Shown: one piece after another, positions 7,543 to 15,183 of the stretch | Layout of the letters: each line of letters starts with the position of its first letter | How positions within the stretch are numbered: the stretch's first letter is position 1 | NCBI GenBank assembly: GCA_002406055.1 | Contig: DHMZ01000022.1 | Span: forward strand, 1-19,536 | DNA length: 19,536 nucleotides | From: Spirochaetales bacterium UBA4629 | Lineage (GTDB): Bacteria; Spirochaetota; Spirochaetia; Sphaerochaetales; Sphaerochaetaceae | Direction: 5' to 3' | Notes under the pieces: generated by a model | What the model saw: only the letters and a program-made list of their open reading frames with translations | What the model was told of the DNA's origin: nothing | Databases searched by the model: none | Made by a program: the position numbers and the translations under genes

Positions 7543-9533
7543 ATTTTTTCTACACTCTCCTTTCCTATTACCCATTTGTCTAGACCAGATGAAATGTACG
7601 CCTTTCCATCCTTAAAAGTAGCTGTAGTAGTTGTATCATCTTTCGCTTTAACAACTGTAATTGCAGTAAATGGAGCCTTTCCTTTATATTGGAATGTAAC
7701 CTGTCCAATAGCTTCCTTTACAGGGTAACCATAGCTAATCCAACCTCCCTTTGGATCTTCACTTCCACAAAGTAGATAAGAAGAAAAGTCTGCAGAGGAA
7801 GAGAAATCAAGAGAAAATGGAACACCATTACGTGAGACATAATCTACATGATTGCCATTTAACTTTACATCCTTACTATCAAAATTAAACATCAACCTGA
7901 AATCGTGATTCTCTTTACTGAGGCCATCAACATAATCAATTATTACTGCACTAGAAGATGGCAAAAGAATTGTCTTTCTTCTGTGGAAAACTGGATCAGA
8001 CAAGTATGCATAGCCGTTGTGAGAGAGATCAACAATCTTTAAGCCCTTTTCTTCGCCAAAGAAGTGACAGAGCGCTCTAACACCACGAACTCTATCAACA
8101 CCAGGGATTGCTCCCATTTCATGGTCATCAACATAAAGAGTGTTATGGCTAAGGGCAGAAACAAAATATGCTCGCCAATCTTTCCAAATAGAAGAGCGAT
8201 AGATATAACGACCGCAATCAACAAGAATATCTTCACCTTTAAGCGTAAGCTCAACATGCATGCTATCGTTATGAGAATGAGTAGATTTTTCTCCTCTCTC
8301 TAACTGTGTTGAATGAGTGCATAGATAATCGGCTTTGCTATCCCATCCACTACGCATAACATAGATGCCTTCTTCACTGTATTTATAGTCCTTCTTTTCA
8401 GGCTCTTTTCCTTCCTTTCTGAGAGTTGCAAAATATCTAAATTCTTCATCTCCAAAGAGGCTATACATCCAAGCCATGTAAGCCCTTAATTCATTTAAAT
8501 CTTTAGGGAAGAAAGAAAGATTCATTCCTTCATAGATAGATGTATCAGCCTTCCTATCAACAAGGCTATCTCTATCTGCATCACCAATCATTGGTGTTGT
8601 TAAGTTAGGCTTAAATAGAGAGAGAATATAAAGCGCACTTCTTCTTATTACTTCCCAACCATAATCTGGGACGTAAATATTGTTAAGCTTACACATAACA
8701 AGAGCTTGAGCAAAAGCAATAGAAGCTACCATGTGATATATTGGAGTTTTTTCCATATGGATACCATTATCACTAAAACAATATCTTACTTCGTGCATTA
8801 CTCTGCCATATGCTGTATCAAACCACTCTCTTGACTCTTTGAATTCAGGGAACATTATTGCAATCTGCAATAGAGCACTTGTCTCCATGCTTAGCCAGTT
8901 ACTTGATCTATCATGGTTTGAATAGTGTCCCATTAAGAAGAGTGCATGGTCTCTTATTCCGAGAAGGAAAGACGATAGATCATCATCTGTCCATATAGGA
9001 GAATGTCTAAAAATCTCAAAGACAGGAAGCCATGTTGTATAGACACGAATACCTGTTTCAATTGTTCTCCATGCTGTTCCAGGGAATGGCTGCTTAGGAA
9101 CAAATGTTGTATCTTTAATAAACTCATCTGCAGGCCAAGCTTCACGGAATGAATGAAGTTCACTAAGGAATTCCTTTGTATATTTCTCATCCTTTGTAAG
9201 TGCATATGCACGACTAAGACTTTGCCAATAAATCGTACGGAAAAGAGACCAACTCCACTCATTATCCCTACTCGTCTCTGTAGTTGGGTTAAATGTCCAA
9301 TCTATAGGGCCATTAAACTTATAACCAAAAATATCATGCTGAAGAACTTTCTCTGCATCATTAATAATCTCGCTATCCTTAAGTTCTTCTGCATCTTTGA
9401 TAGAAAAAAGATAATGTGGTGTCTCTCTTTCTCTAAAGTATTGTATTAAATTCTTTCCGTTCAATTCACCTATTTTCTTTAATGGTGAATAATTACAATC
9501 TAGAAGATCTATTAACTTTTCCATACTATTCAT
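7539..9533 (-). CDS. Heparinase II/III-family polysaccharide lyase-like protein
   Basis: A 664-aa protein with the two-domain heparinase II/III fold: an N-terminal (alpha/alpha) toroid and a C-terminal beta-sandwich. Family landmarks in order are DWTFNPT plus EWSWSLFRTIYW (about 80-100), WRTIETGIR (Arg156), SSNWLSMETSALL (Asn212), a DNGIHMEKTPIYHM stretch (Tyr266-His267), HSHNDS (His419, His421) with VDCGRYIY soon after, and SHNTLYVDD (His463). The Asn, Tyr and His residues correspond to catalytic positions in such lyases, which break uronic-acid linkages by beta-elimination. There is no signal peptide, so it should act in the cytoplasm on imported oligosaccharides. The ATG at 9533 is chosen over the TTG at 9545 because GAGG lies 6 bases before it. 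PL family and substrate (alginate-, heparin-, hyaluronan- or plant-uronate-like) cannot be fixed by eye. Confidence 0.87.
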   Translation of the reverse strand: MNSMEKLIDLLDCNYSPLKKIGELNGKNLIQYFRERETPHYLFSIKDAEELKDSEIINDAEKVLQHDIFGYKFNGPIDWTFNPTTETSRDNEWSWSLFRTIYWQSLSRAYALTKDEKYTKEFLSELHSFREAWPADEFIKDTTFVPKQPFPGTAWRTIETGIRVYTTWLPVFEIFRHSPIWTDDDLSSFLLGIRDHALFLMGHYSNHDRSSNWLSMETSALLQIAIMFPEFKESREWFDTAYGRVMHEVRYCFSDNGIHMEKTPIYHMVASIAFAQALVMCKLNNIYVPDYGWEVIRRSALYILSLFKPNLTTPMIGDADRDSLVDRKADTSIYEGMNLSFFPKDLNELRAYMAWMYSLFGDEEFRYFATLRKEGKEPEKKDYKYSEEGIYVMRSGWDSKADYLCTHSTQLERGEKSTHSHNDSMHVELTLKGEDILVDCGRYIYRSSIWKDWRAYFVSALSHNTLYVDDHEMGAIPGVDRVRGVRALCHFFGEEKGLKIVDLSHNGYAYLSDPVFHRRKTILLPSSSAVIIDYVDGLSKENHDFRLMFNFDSKDVKLNGNHVDYVSRNGVPFSLDFSSSADFSSYLLCGSEDPKGGWISYGYPVKEAIGQVTFQYKGKAPFTAITVVKAKDDTTTTATFKDGKAYISSGLDKWVIGKESVEKI

Positions 9534-9555
9534 TGACAACCTCAAAATATTAGAG

Positions 9556-9577
9556 AGGACAGCTTTTACACTGTCCT
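9556..9577 (-). other. Intercistronic hairpin after the binding-protein gene
   Basis: AGGACAG (9556-9562) and CTGTCCT (9571-9577) form a perfect 7-bp stem with an 8-base loop. It lies in the 67-base gap between the binding-protein stop and the lyase start, one of the widest gaps inside the operon. The minus-strand sequence after the stem (CTCTAATATTTTG) is only partly U-rich. It is therefore more likely a partial terminator or a 3'-end stabiliser that leaves the binding-protein mRNA in excess over downstream genes. Confidence 0.6.
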
Positions 9578-9600
9578 GTCTAAAGAATTACGCTTATATC

Positions 9601-11157
9601 TTACTTTGCAAGATATCTATCATATGCTTTCTGATAGATAGCAACAGCTTCTTCAAGACCAAATGCCTTTAGCTGTGCCTGATACTCAGCAAATGTAGTC
9701 TCATTTAACTCAAGAGCACCTGTGATGAACTTTGTTTCCATCTCATCTGCATATGTATTTACCTTGTTCATGATAGAAGCAGCTTTTGCTCCATCTTCAG
9801 AAGAGATAGATACAGGAGGAAGCATATATTTACCATAATCTGTCTGAGCCCAAAGCTTAAGTGCATCAGACTGCTCTTTTGTATCATAATACTGCTCAAG
9901 ATATCTTGGATCCTGAATCATAGCACCGTTAACAGAAGCTCTCATGTACTTAGCCATGACATCATCTTTGTTTTCATTAACAAAGTCTGTATATGTTGGG
10001 TATCCATCTACCATTGTATATGTAACACCTTCAATACCAAAGTTAGCTAGCATGTGTCCTTCTTCGCCATATGCATAGTCGAGAAGTCTAGCAGCAGCTT
10101 CAACATTCTTACAGCTTGTTGTGATTGCAGCAGCACTAGATGCAGCTGTATCGAAAACTGTATTCATCTTTGCAAACTTAGAGTTTGTTCCAGCCTTTGT
10201 AGATAATGGCTTAGAAGATGTGATTTCAACATTTTCCATAGACTTAACAGCAGAAGCAATAAGAGATCCTGGGTTATAACCAATAGCAATCTTTCCACTG
10301 AGGAACATTGAGTTCATGCCATTCTTGTTAACAGACATATAGTCGTTATCAAGTAAGCCTTCAGCATAAATCTTGCGGAGGAATGCTAAGTAGTCATATC
10401 TATTGTGTTCGAGATAACCATGCTTTACAGTGCCATCTTCAACATACCAGCTATCCCAAGAATCAAATGCTGGTGAGAAGACTCTGCTGATGTGGTCAGG
10501 TCTTACAGACATTGGAATTTCAACAAGACCAGAGTTCTTGATTGCAACGAGAACATCATAGAGTTCATCAGCTGTTTCTGGTGTCTTATCAAAACCAAGC
10601 TGTCTTAAGATATCCATTCTGTAGATGATACCTTCAGAGAAGAGAAGACTGTTGTTGTCATAGTCATAACCACGGAAGAATGGGAAGCAGTAATATGTTC
10701 CATCATCTGTAGAACATTCTTTTGCAATGTCAGGATGTTCGTTGAGATACTTTGTGATATTTGGGCAGTACTTCTCAAATACATCATTTAATGGGATGAT
10801 AAAACCATCATCGATTGCACTCTGAGGACCACCTACGTAGCTAGCCCACTTGTACTCTACGATATCTGGAAGATCACTAGAAACCTGTAGAATTGAGAAC
10901 TGCTCACTAAGAATCTTGTTTTCTGCAGAAACGTTTGTGAATTCAATCTGAGTGTTTGTTCTCTTCATTACTTCCTGCCAATATGGAAGCTCTGAAAAGT
11001 CATTTACATTCTTAATCTTTGTACTCATCGGAGCCCAATATGTGAGCTTGTCTGGAGCACTTGATTTTGTTTGAGAAGAAGCTTCCTGAGAGCCCTGAGC
11101 AAAAACAGGAAGTCCAACAATAAGAAGTGAAAGGCAAAGTAATAATACTTTCTTCAT
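9601..11157 (-). CDS. Extracellular solute-binding protein of a carbohydrate ABC transporter (LipO/YtcQ/AlgQ type)
   Basis: A 518-aa periplasmic binding protein, the length typical of the large family-1 binding proteins (LipO, YtcQ, AlgQ) that serve oligosaccharide importers. MKKVLLLCLSLLIVGLPVFA is a clear signal peptide with cleavage expected after VFA. No cysteine follows, so it is not a lipoprotein; this favours a diderm host with a periplasm. The mature protein starts QGSQEA and continues into KLTYWAPM, usual for the fold. An ATG at 11163 precedes the chosen one, but AAGGAG is too close to it and lies 7 bases before the ATG at 11157. The upstream Gfo/Idh/MocA gene ends at 11160, so spacing is 2 bases. 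It would pass ligand to the permeases at 14294-16146; ligand unknown but probably an oligosaccharide. Confidence 0.9.
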   Translation of the reverse strand: MKKVLLLCLSLLIVGLPVFAQGSQEASSQTKSSAPDKLTYWAPMSTKIKNVNDFSELPYWQEVMKRTNTQIEFTNVSAENKILSEQFSILQVSSDLPDIVEYKWASYVGGPQSAIDDGFIIPLNDVFEKYCPNITKYLNEHPDIAKECSTDDGTYYCFPFFRGYDYDNNSLLFSEGIIYRMDILRQLGFDKTPETADELYDVLVAIKNSGLVEIPMSVRPDHISRVFSPAFDSWDSWYVEDGTVKHGYLEHNRYDYLAFLRKIYAEGLLDNDYMSVNKNGMNSMFLSGKIAIGYNPGSLIASAVKSMENVEITSSKPLSTKAGTNSKFAKMNTVFDTAASSAAAITTSCKNVEAAARLLDYAYGEEGHMLANFGIEGVTYTMVDGYPTYTDFVNENKDDVMAKYMRASVNGAMIQDPRYLEQYYDTKEQSDALKLWAQTDYGKYMLPPVSISSEDGAKAASIMNKVNTYADEMETKFITGALELNETTFAEYQAQLKAFGLEEAVAIYQKAYDRYLAK

Positions 11158-11159
11158 AA

Positions 11160-12308
11160 TCATTCTCCTTTTTTATTCAATTTTATTTCTAAATTAATAG
11201 ACCAATTATCGTATGCTTCTTTCAAAGCCTTTGAGAGACCAGGGATAGTGTAATAAGCACTATTTTTGTCATCCAACTTTTTCTCAGCAAAGCTAGAGTA
11301 GTCCTCTACTCCATTCTTCTGAGCTAATAAAACTGCCCTTGTATGTTCATAAGCTGTCTTGAGTGTGCATATAGGTTCCCTATTCTCTCTAACACACCTT
11401 ACGCTTTCCCAAAGCTTTTCAAGTCTTTCGCCTTTATCAATGGTTCTGTAATCAATAGTCTTTCCGCCAGAGGTATGGCCAACAAAACCATTTTCAACCT
11501 CTTCAACGTAGCCATTGTCAAACTCATATGTACTTAAAGGACCAAGTTTTACTTCATCAACAGCATGAGAAGCATAATAGTATAGTTCTACTCCATCTAC
11601 TGTTGTGAACTTCAAAGCTGCAGTATCGCAATTTGTTATAGTAGGCCTTACTCTTATTAGCTTTCCCTCACACTTTACACTCTCTGTGCTTTCATCCATC
11701 TTCTTTCCAAGGAGGAATACCATATTCTGGTACTGATGAGCACAAGCATTGGTGAATGGAGAATCATAGACCATCTCACCATGGCAAGTTAAAGCCCCAG
11801 CCCAAGCTGAGCGAGAATAGTAAATATCGTTTCTTCTCATCAAACGAATCGTTCTAAAGCGAAGTGGCTTTCCATATAGACCTGAAAGAATATCTTTCTT
11901 TAAAGCTTGAACATCATGAGAGAAGCATAGTTGGTAGCCAACTGCAACAAATAGATGCTTTTCTTTGCTTTTATTTTCCATTTCTTTCATTTGCTCTAAA
12001 CTAAAGCAAACTGGCTTCTCTGTTAAAACATTGCTGTTATTGTCCAAAGCAAGCATTATGTACGGAAAATGAGTGTGTATAGGGGAAGAAATTATCGTTA
12101 AATCTGCCTTGTTAGATTTAAAGAACTCTTCAGGGGAAGAATAGATAGCTATCCCCTTATCCTCAACCTCTTGATACAAAGAACTATTTTTAGCAAATGG
12201 GTCTGCAATAGCAACAAGAGTAGAATCAAGAACATCCCTTGTTAGATACTCTTTGACATAGTTTTCACCATATCCACCCATTCCACAGAGAAGAACTCTT
12301 ACTGACAC
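11160..12308 (-). CDS. Gfo/Idh/MocA-family oxidoreductase (copy 3, divergent active site)
   Basis: A 382-aa oxidoreductase with Rossmann motif LLCGMGGYGENY (Gly9, Gly11, Gly14) and the signature TEKPVC with Lys98. The site that is HxxD in copies 1 and 2 reads ACAHQYQNM here, His191 followed by Asn195. This belongs to a different subfamily, in which that aspartate is absent. The start is set at GTG 12308, since GGAG ends 7 bases before it and the upstream gene stops at 12310. A TTG at 12323 would overlap the upstream gene and lacks a ribosome site. The gene overlaps or abuts both neighbours. It may act on another sugar position, or on the product of another step, than the other two copies. Confidence 0.85.
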   Translation of the reverse strand: MSVRVLLCGMGGYGENYVKEYLTRDVLDSTLVAIADPFAKNSSLYQEVEDKGIAIYSSPEEFFKSNKADLTIISSPIHTHFPYIMLALDNNSNVLTEKPVCFSLEQMKEMENKSKEKHLFVAVGYQLCFSHDVQALKKDILSGLYGKPLRFRTIRLMRRNDIYYSRSAWAGALTCHGEMVYDSPFTNACAHQYQNMVFLLGKKMDESTESVKCEGKLIRVRPTITNCDTAALKFTTVDGVELYYYASHAVDEVKLGPLSTYEFDNGYVEEVENGFVGHTSGGKTIDYRTIDKGERLEKLWESVRCVRENREPICTLKTAYEHTRAVLLAQKNGVEDYSSFAEKKLDDKNSAYYTIPGLSKALKEAYDNWSINLEIKLNKKGE

Positions 12309-12309
12309 C

Positions 12310-13539
12310 TTAATTCTCCTCAAATCCCTTCTTCAAAATAGATGGAGCATCTACATATAAAGCTTTAGTTGGACAGACCTGAAAACAATATCCACAACCA
12401 ATACAGTTCTCTGTTTTGTGTGCTTTTCGGTCTTCAACCTCTATACCTTTATACCAACAGACATCTTCACATCTGCCACAGCCAATACACTTATCTGCTG
12501 CAACTTGGCACTTCTGATAAGCATCACCGAGCATGTTCTGTCTTTTCTTAGCTTTTTCGTCACTCATATTAAAGAGTTCAAGAGCCTTGCCTTTGAGTTC
12601 TCTAACAGAACTATAACCATTCTCATCAAGCCAAGAAGATGTCTCTTTAATTAATCTCTCACATTGCTTAATTCCGCCAGAGCAAGCAAGAGCACCAAGC
12701 TGAACCATCTCTGATCCTGCCATGATATATCTTAAAGCCTGGTCGTATGAGAAGACACCGCCACCTGCATACATAGGAATAGTTATTCCTCTAGTACGTG
12801 CATCTGCTATTTCGAAGCAAACAAGTGGATTAGCCTGTGTTCCACCATATCCTGAACCTGGACGAGGCTGTGTTGTCTTGTAGTCCAAATCAAAATAGAA
12901 AGCCTTCCATCTTGCTGTTGGACCAACAGCATCTGCTCCAGCAGACACTGCCCTTCTTATCGATGTAAGACAATCAACGTCTTCAATTGCAAGCTTTACC
13001 ATAACAGGTGTTCCAGGAACAGCCTTCTTTATCATCTTTGTACATGTTTCAACTAGTTGGTAGTAGTTAAATTGTCTATCACTAGCTGTTGCAACACCTG
13101 GTGTATTAAAATGAAGTTCTACAGCATCTGCTCCAGCAAGAACGACTTCTTTGGCCTCTTTAACCCATCTCTCTTTCCAATCAGGGTACTTCTCAATGTC
13201 ATGATAATGTCCAACAGAAGCCCAAAGTTTTGTTTCAGGATACATCTCCTTTCTTGCTCTTCTAACTTCTTCAGCGTATTCATCTAAACTAGCAATTTTG
13301 TCTGGGCACTGTCTTCCTACAGCATGTGAATGAAATGCAGGCTGACCTTTAATAACAGCATCAAAGCTAGGATAGAAATATCCACCACCACCCATGCCAT
13401 GGCCAAAATTACGCATAGTAACTGCACCTGGCTTACATTTTGAGCTTTTAACAACATTATCAGCTCCTCTTGTTGCTGGACTTGAAGCAATAACAAATGG
13501 GTTTATCATATCAAAACAATCAATGTGCATATCAGCCAT
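12310..13539 (-). CDS. PreA/dihydroorotate-dehydrogenase-like FMN TIM barrel fused to 2x[4Fe-4S] ferredoxin domain
   Basis: A 409-aa fusion of an FMN-binding TIM barrel of the dihydroorotate/dihydropyrimidine dehydrogenase (PreA) superfamily with a C-terminal bacterial ferredoxin domain. The barrel begins INPFVIASSPAT and has an FMN-phosphate site around GGG 259-261 and MAGSEMVQLGA. The ferredoxin part has two full Cys4 sets: Cys351/354/357/361 and Cys379/382/385/389. The segment that is NFSCPN/H in pyrimidine enzymes reads ELHFNTPG (141-148), so the usual catalytic cysteine or serine is missing there. The ATG at 13539 overlaps the upstream stop by 8 bases, with GGGAG before it; ATG 13530 is an alternative. 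A pyrimidine role is unlikely in this operon. I infer ferredoxin-linked oxidation or reduction of a C=C or keto bond in a sugar intermediate. Confidence 0.83.
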   Translation of the reverse strand: MADMHIDCFDMINPFVIASSPATRGADNVVKSSKCKPGAVTMRNFGHGMGGGGYFYPSFDAVIKGQPAFHSHAVGRQCPDKIASLDEYAEEVRRARKEMYPETKLWASVGHYHDIEKYPDWKERWVKEAKEVVLAGADAVELHFNTPGVATASDRQFNYYQLVETCTKMIKKAVPGTPVMVKLAIEDVDCLTSIRRAVSAGADAVGPTARWKAFYFDLDYKTTQPRPGSGYGGTQANPLVCFEIADARTRGITIPMYAGGGVFSYDQALRYIMAGSEMVQLGALACSGGIKQCERLIKETSSWLDENGYSSVRELKGKALELFNMSDEKAKKRQNMLGDAYQKCQVAADKCIGCGRCEDVCWYKGIEVEDRKAHKTENCIGCGYCFQVCPTKALYVDAPSILKKGFEEN

Positions 13540-14290
13540 AATTCTTTTCTCCCTTCAGTAAATCTAATAGTACCTTTGAATCTGCAAAAAACTGCTCTAC
13601 AGAATCATTCTGAACAAATTCAAGCAAACCAAAGTATTCTTTGTTTCTATTTAGCAATGAAAAATAACTTTTCCAATGCTCAATACCTTCTCTCAATGGT
13701 CTTCTTCCACTCTCATCCCAATAATAAACGTGGAGATAACTCAAATAAGGAAGAACCATTTTTATACCTTCTTTTCTCTCCTCAAAGCTCAAAGCCTGTG
13801 TTGGTTGCCAGAGAGTCTCAAGATGGGGACTATTAATAGTTTTCAAGAGCTCAAGTGCAGATGAATTCTCATCAGTAAGAGTGTTTTTGTGCCACTCTAG
13901 CTTTAAAACGACATTGCACTCTTTGGCTATTCCAACACTTTTTGCAAGCTCTATAGTTAACTCTTCTCTTTCTTCTTTAGTTAATAAAGAACTAGCTTTA
14001 CTTCCAGCCCAAATACGAACGCTGTTCGTTCCAAGAGCAAGCGCTGTCTCAATGCTAGGTCTTATGTCCATATTTTCGCCTAGGCGATAATATGAACCAT
14101 AGCCTGCAATTCGTAAGCCTTCTGAAAGTGTTTGTTCTCCAACACTCTTAGCAAAAGCCAAATCCCCTACCGGCAAGTGATGTTTTTCACTCCATTCAAT
14201 TGCCTCAAGTTTTGCTTCTTTAGCAAGAGAGATAACTTCTTTTGTTTCTTTTGTCTTAAAGGTAGCACTTACCAAGCCAGGAACAATCAT
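13532..14290 (-). CDS. Xylose-isomerase-like TIM-barrel protein with altered metal site (WQP type)
   Basis: A 252-aa xylose-isomerase-like TIM-barrel protein, clearly distinct from the one at 6778-7542. Conserved positions seen are Glu132 (LKLEWHKNTLTD), His187 (LHVYYWD) and Glu224 (LLEFVQND). The strand that normally supplies a metal-binding Asp reads ETLWQPTQ, with Trp161-Gln162-Pro163, and RRPLREG follows the His strand. This WQP pattern marks a subfamily often annotated as sugar phosphate isomerase/epimerase in glycan operons. No phosphate need be involved. The start is the ATG at 14290, three bases after the permease stop, with AAAGGG inside the end of the permease gene. The gene overlaps the PreA-like gene by 8 bases. 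An epimerase or a keto-glycoside eliminase is plausible. Confidence 0.8.
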   Translation of the reverse strand: MIVPGLVSATFKTKETKEVISLAKEAKLEAIEWSEKHHLPVGDLAFAKSVGEQTLSEGLRIAGYGSYYRLGENMDIRPSIETALALGTNSVRIWAGSKASSLLTKEEREELTIELAKSVGIAKECNVVLKLEWHKNTLTDENSSALELLKTINSPHLETLWQPTQALSFEERKEGIKMVLPYLSYLHVYYWDESGRRPLREGIEHWKSYFSLLNRNKEYFGLLEFVQNDSVEQFFADSKVLLDLLKGEKNYG

Positions 14291-14293
14291 CTC

Positions 14294-15172
14294 TTAACCC
14301 TTTACAGCTCCGACCATAACACCCTTAACAAAATACTTCTGCAAGAACGGATATATTACCAAGATAGGTGCTGTCGCAACGACAATTGTTGCATACTTTA
14401 CAGAATCAGAAGAAAGAGCAAGAGATTCAAGAGAACCTGAAGACATAGTTGAAGTATCATCCTGAACAAGAATAGTTCTAAGAATGAGCTGCAATGGATA
14501 CATGCTCTTCTTTCTTAAGTATATCATAGCTGGGAACCAAGAGTTCCAATGAGATACTGCATAATAAAGCATTATTACAGCGATAGATGCCTTTGTTACA
14601 GGGACCATTATCTTTGTAAGAATTGTAACATGGCCAGCACCATCAATCATTGCAGACTCAGGAAGTGACTCTGGTACGGCTGCCATTGCAGTACGCAATA
14701 CAACGAGGTTAAACGTATTTATTGCGCCAGGCAAAATCAAAGCAGCACGAGAACCAACAAGATGAAGCTTATCTACAATTATGTATGTAGGTATCGTTCC
14801 TCCCTGGAAATACATAGTGAAGATAATCATTACCGTAAAGAACTTAATAAGAAGAGGTCCCTTTCTAGATAGTACATAGGCTGCAATAATTGTTAATGCT
14901 AAATTCAAGGAGGTGCCGACAATTACTACAAAGAGTGTATTCAAGTAACCGGTAAGAATACTTCTATCCTGCATAACCATCTTATAGCTATAAAGCGAAG
15001 GCTTAATTGGATGCCAATAGATTCCTGAATGCTTCATAACTTCAAATGGGTCAGAGAAAGATGCAAATACAATACTCAGCAATGGGATTACAACTGCAAG
15101 TGACAATAATAGAGTTACGACGACAACAAAGAAATGGAAAATCTGTTCGCCTGTTGTATATTTTACTTTCAT
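14294..15172 (-). CDS. Carbohydrate ABC transporter permease (YtcP/LplC type)
   Basis: A 292-aa inner-membrane permease of the binding-protein-dependent MalG-like class. About six hydrophobic segments are visible, beginning with FHFFVVVVTLLLSLAVVIPL. The cytoplasmic EAA-type loop reads ESAMIDGAGHVTILTKIMVP and would contact the ATPase. The C-terminus QKYFVKGVMVGAVKG is typical of YtcP/LplC proteins. The start is the ATG at 15172, with AGGAGG 7 bases upstream; the in-frame TTG at 15190 overlaps the previous gene. It pairs with the permease encoded just upstream to form the transmembrane channel of the importer. No ATPase gene is in the window, so a shared MsmX/UgpC-like ATPase encoded elsewhere is expected. 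Confidence 0.93.
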   Translation of the reverse strand: MKVKYTTGEQIFHFFVVVVTLLLSLAVVIPLLSIVFASFSDPFEVMKHSGIYWHPIKPSLYSYKMVMQDRSILTGYLNTLFVVIVGTSLNLALTIIAAYVLSRKGPLLIKFFTVMIIFTMYFQGGTIPTYIIVDKLHLVGSRAALILPGAINTFNLVVLRTAMAAVPESLPESAMIDGAGHVTILTKIMVPVTKASIAVIMLYYAVSHWNSWFPAMIYLRKKSMYPLQLILRTILVQDDTSTMSSGSLESLALSSDSVKYATIVVATAPILVIYPFLQKYFVKGVMVGAVKG

Positions 15173-15183
15173 GACTATCCTCC

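Noticed and set aside
8039..8303. Overlapping small ORFs on both strands within the lyase gene
   Set aside because: They lie inside well-conserved lyase sequence (HSHNDS to SHNT region) and lack ribosome sites; out-of-frame shadows.
12369..12654. Plus-strand ORFs opposite the PreA-like gene
   Set aside because: They mirror the ferredoxin Cys-motif region, and the minus-strand frame is clearly the coding one.
12310..13539. Naming the FMN/Fe-S gene preA (dihydropyrimidine dehydrogenase)
   Set aside because: The catalytic segment differs, PreT is absent, and the context is carbohydrate metabolism.
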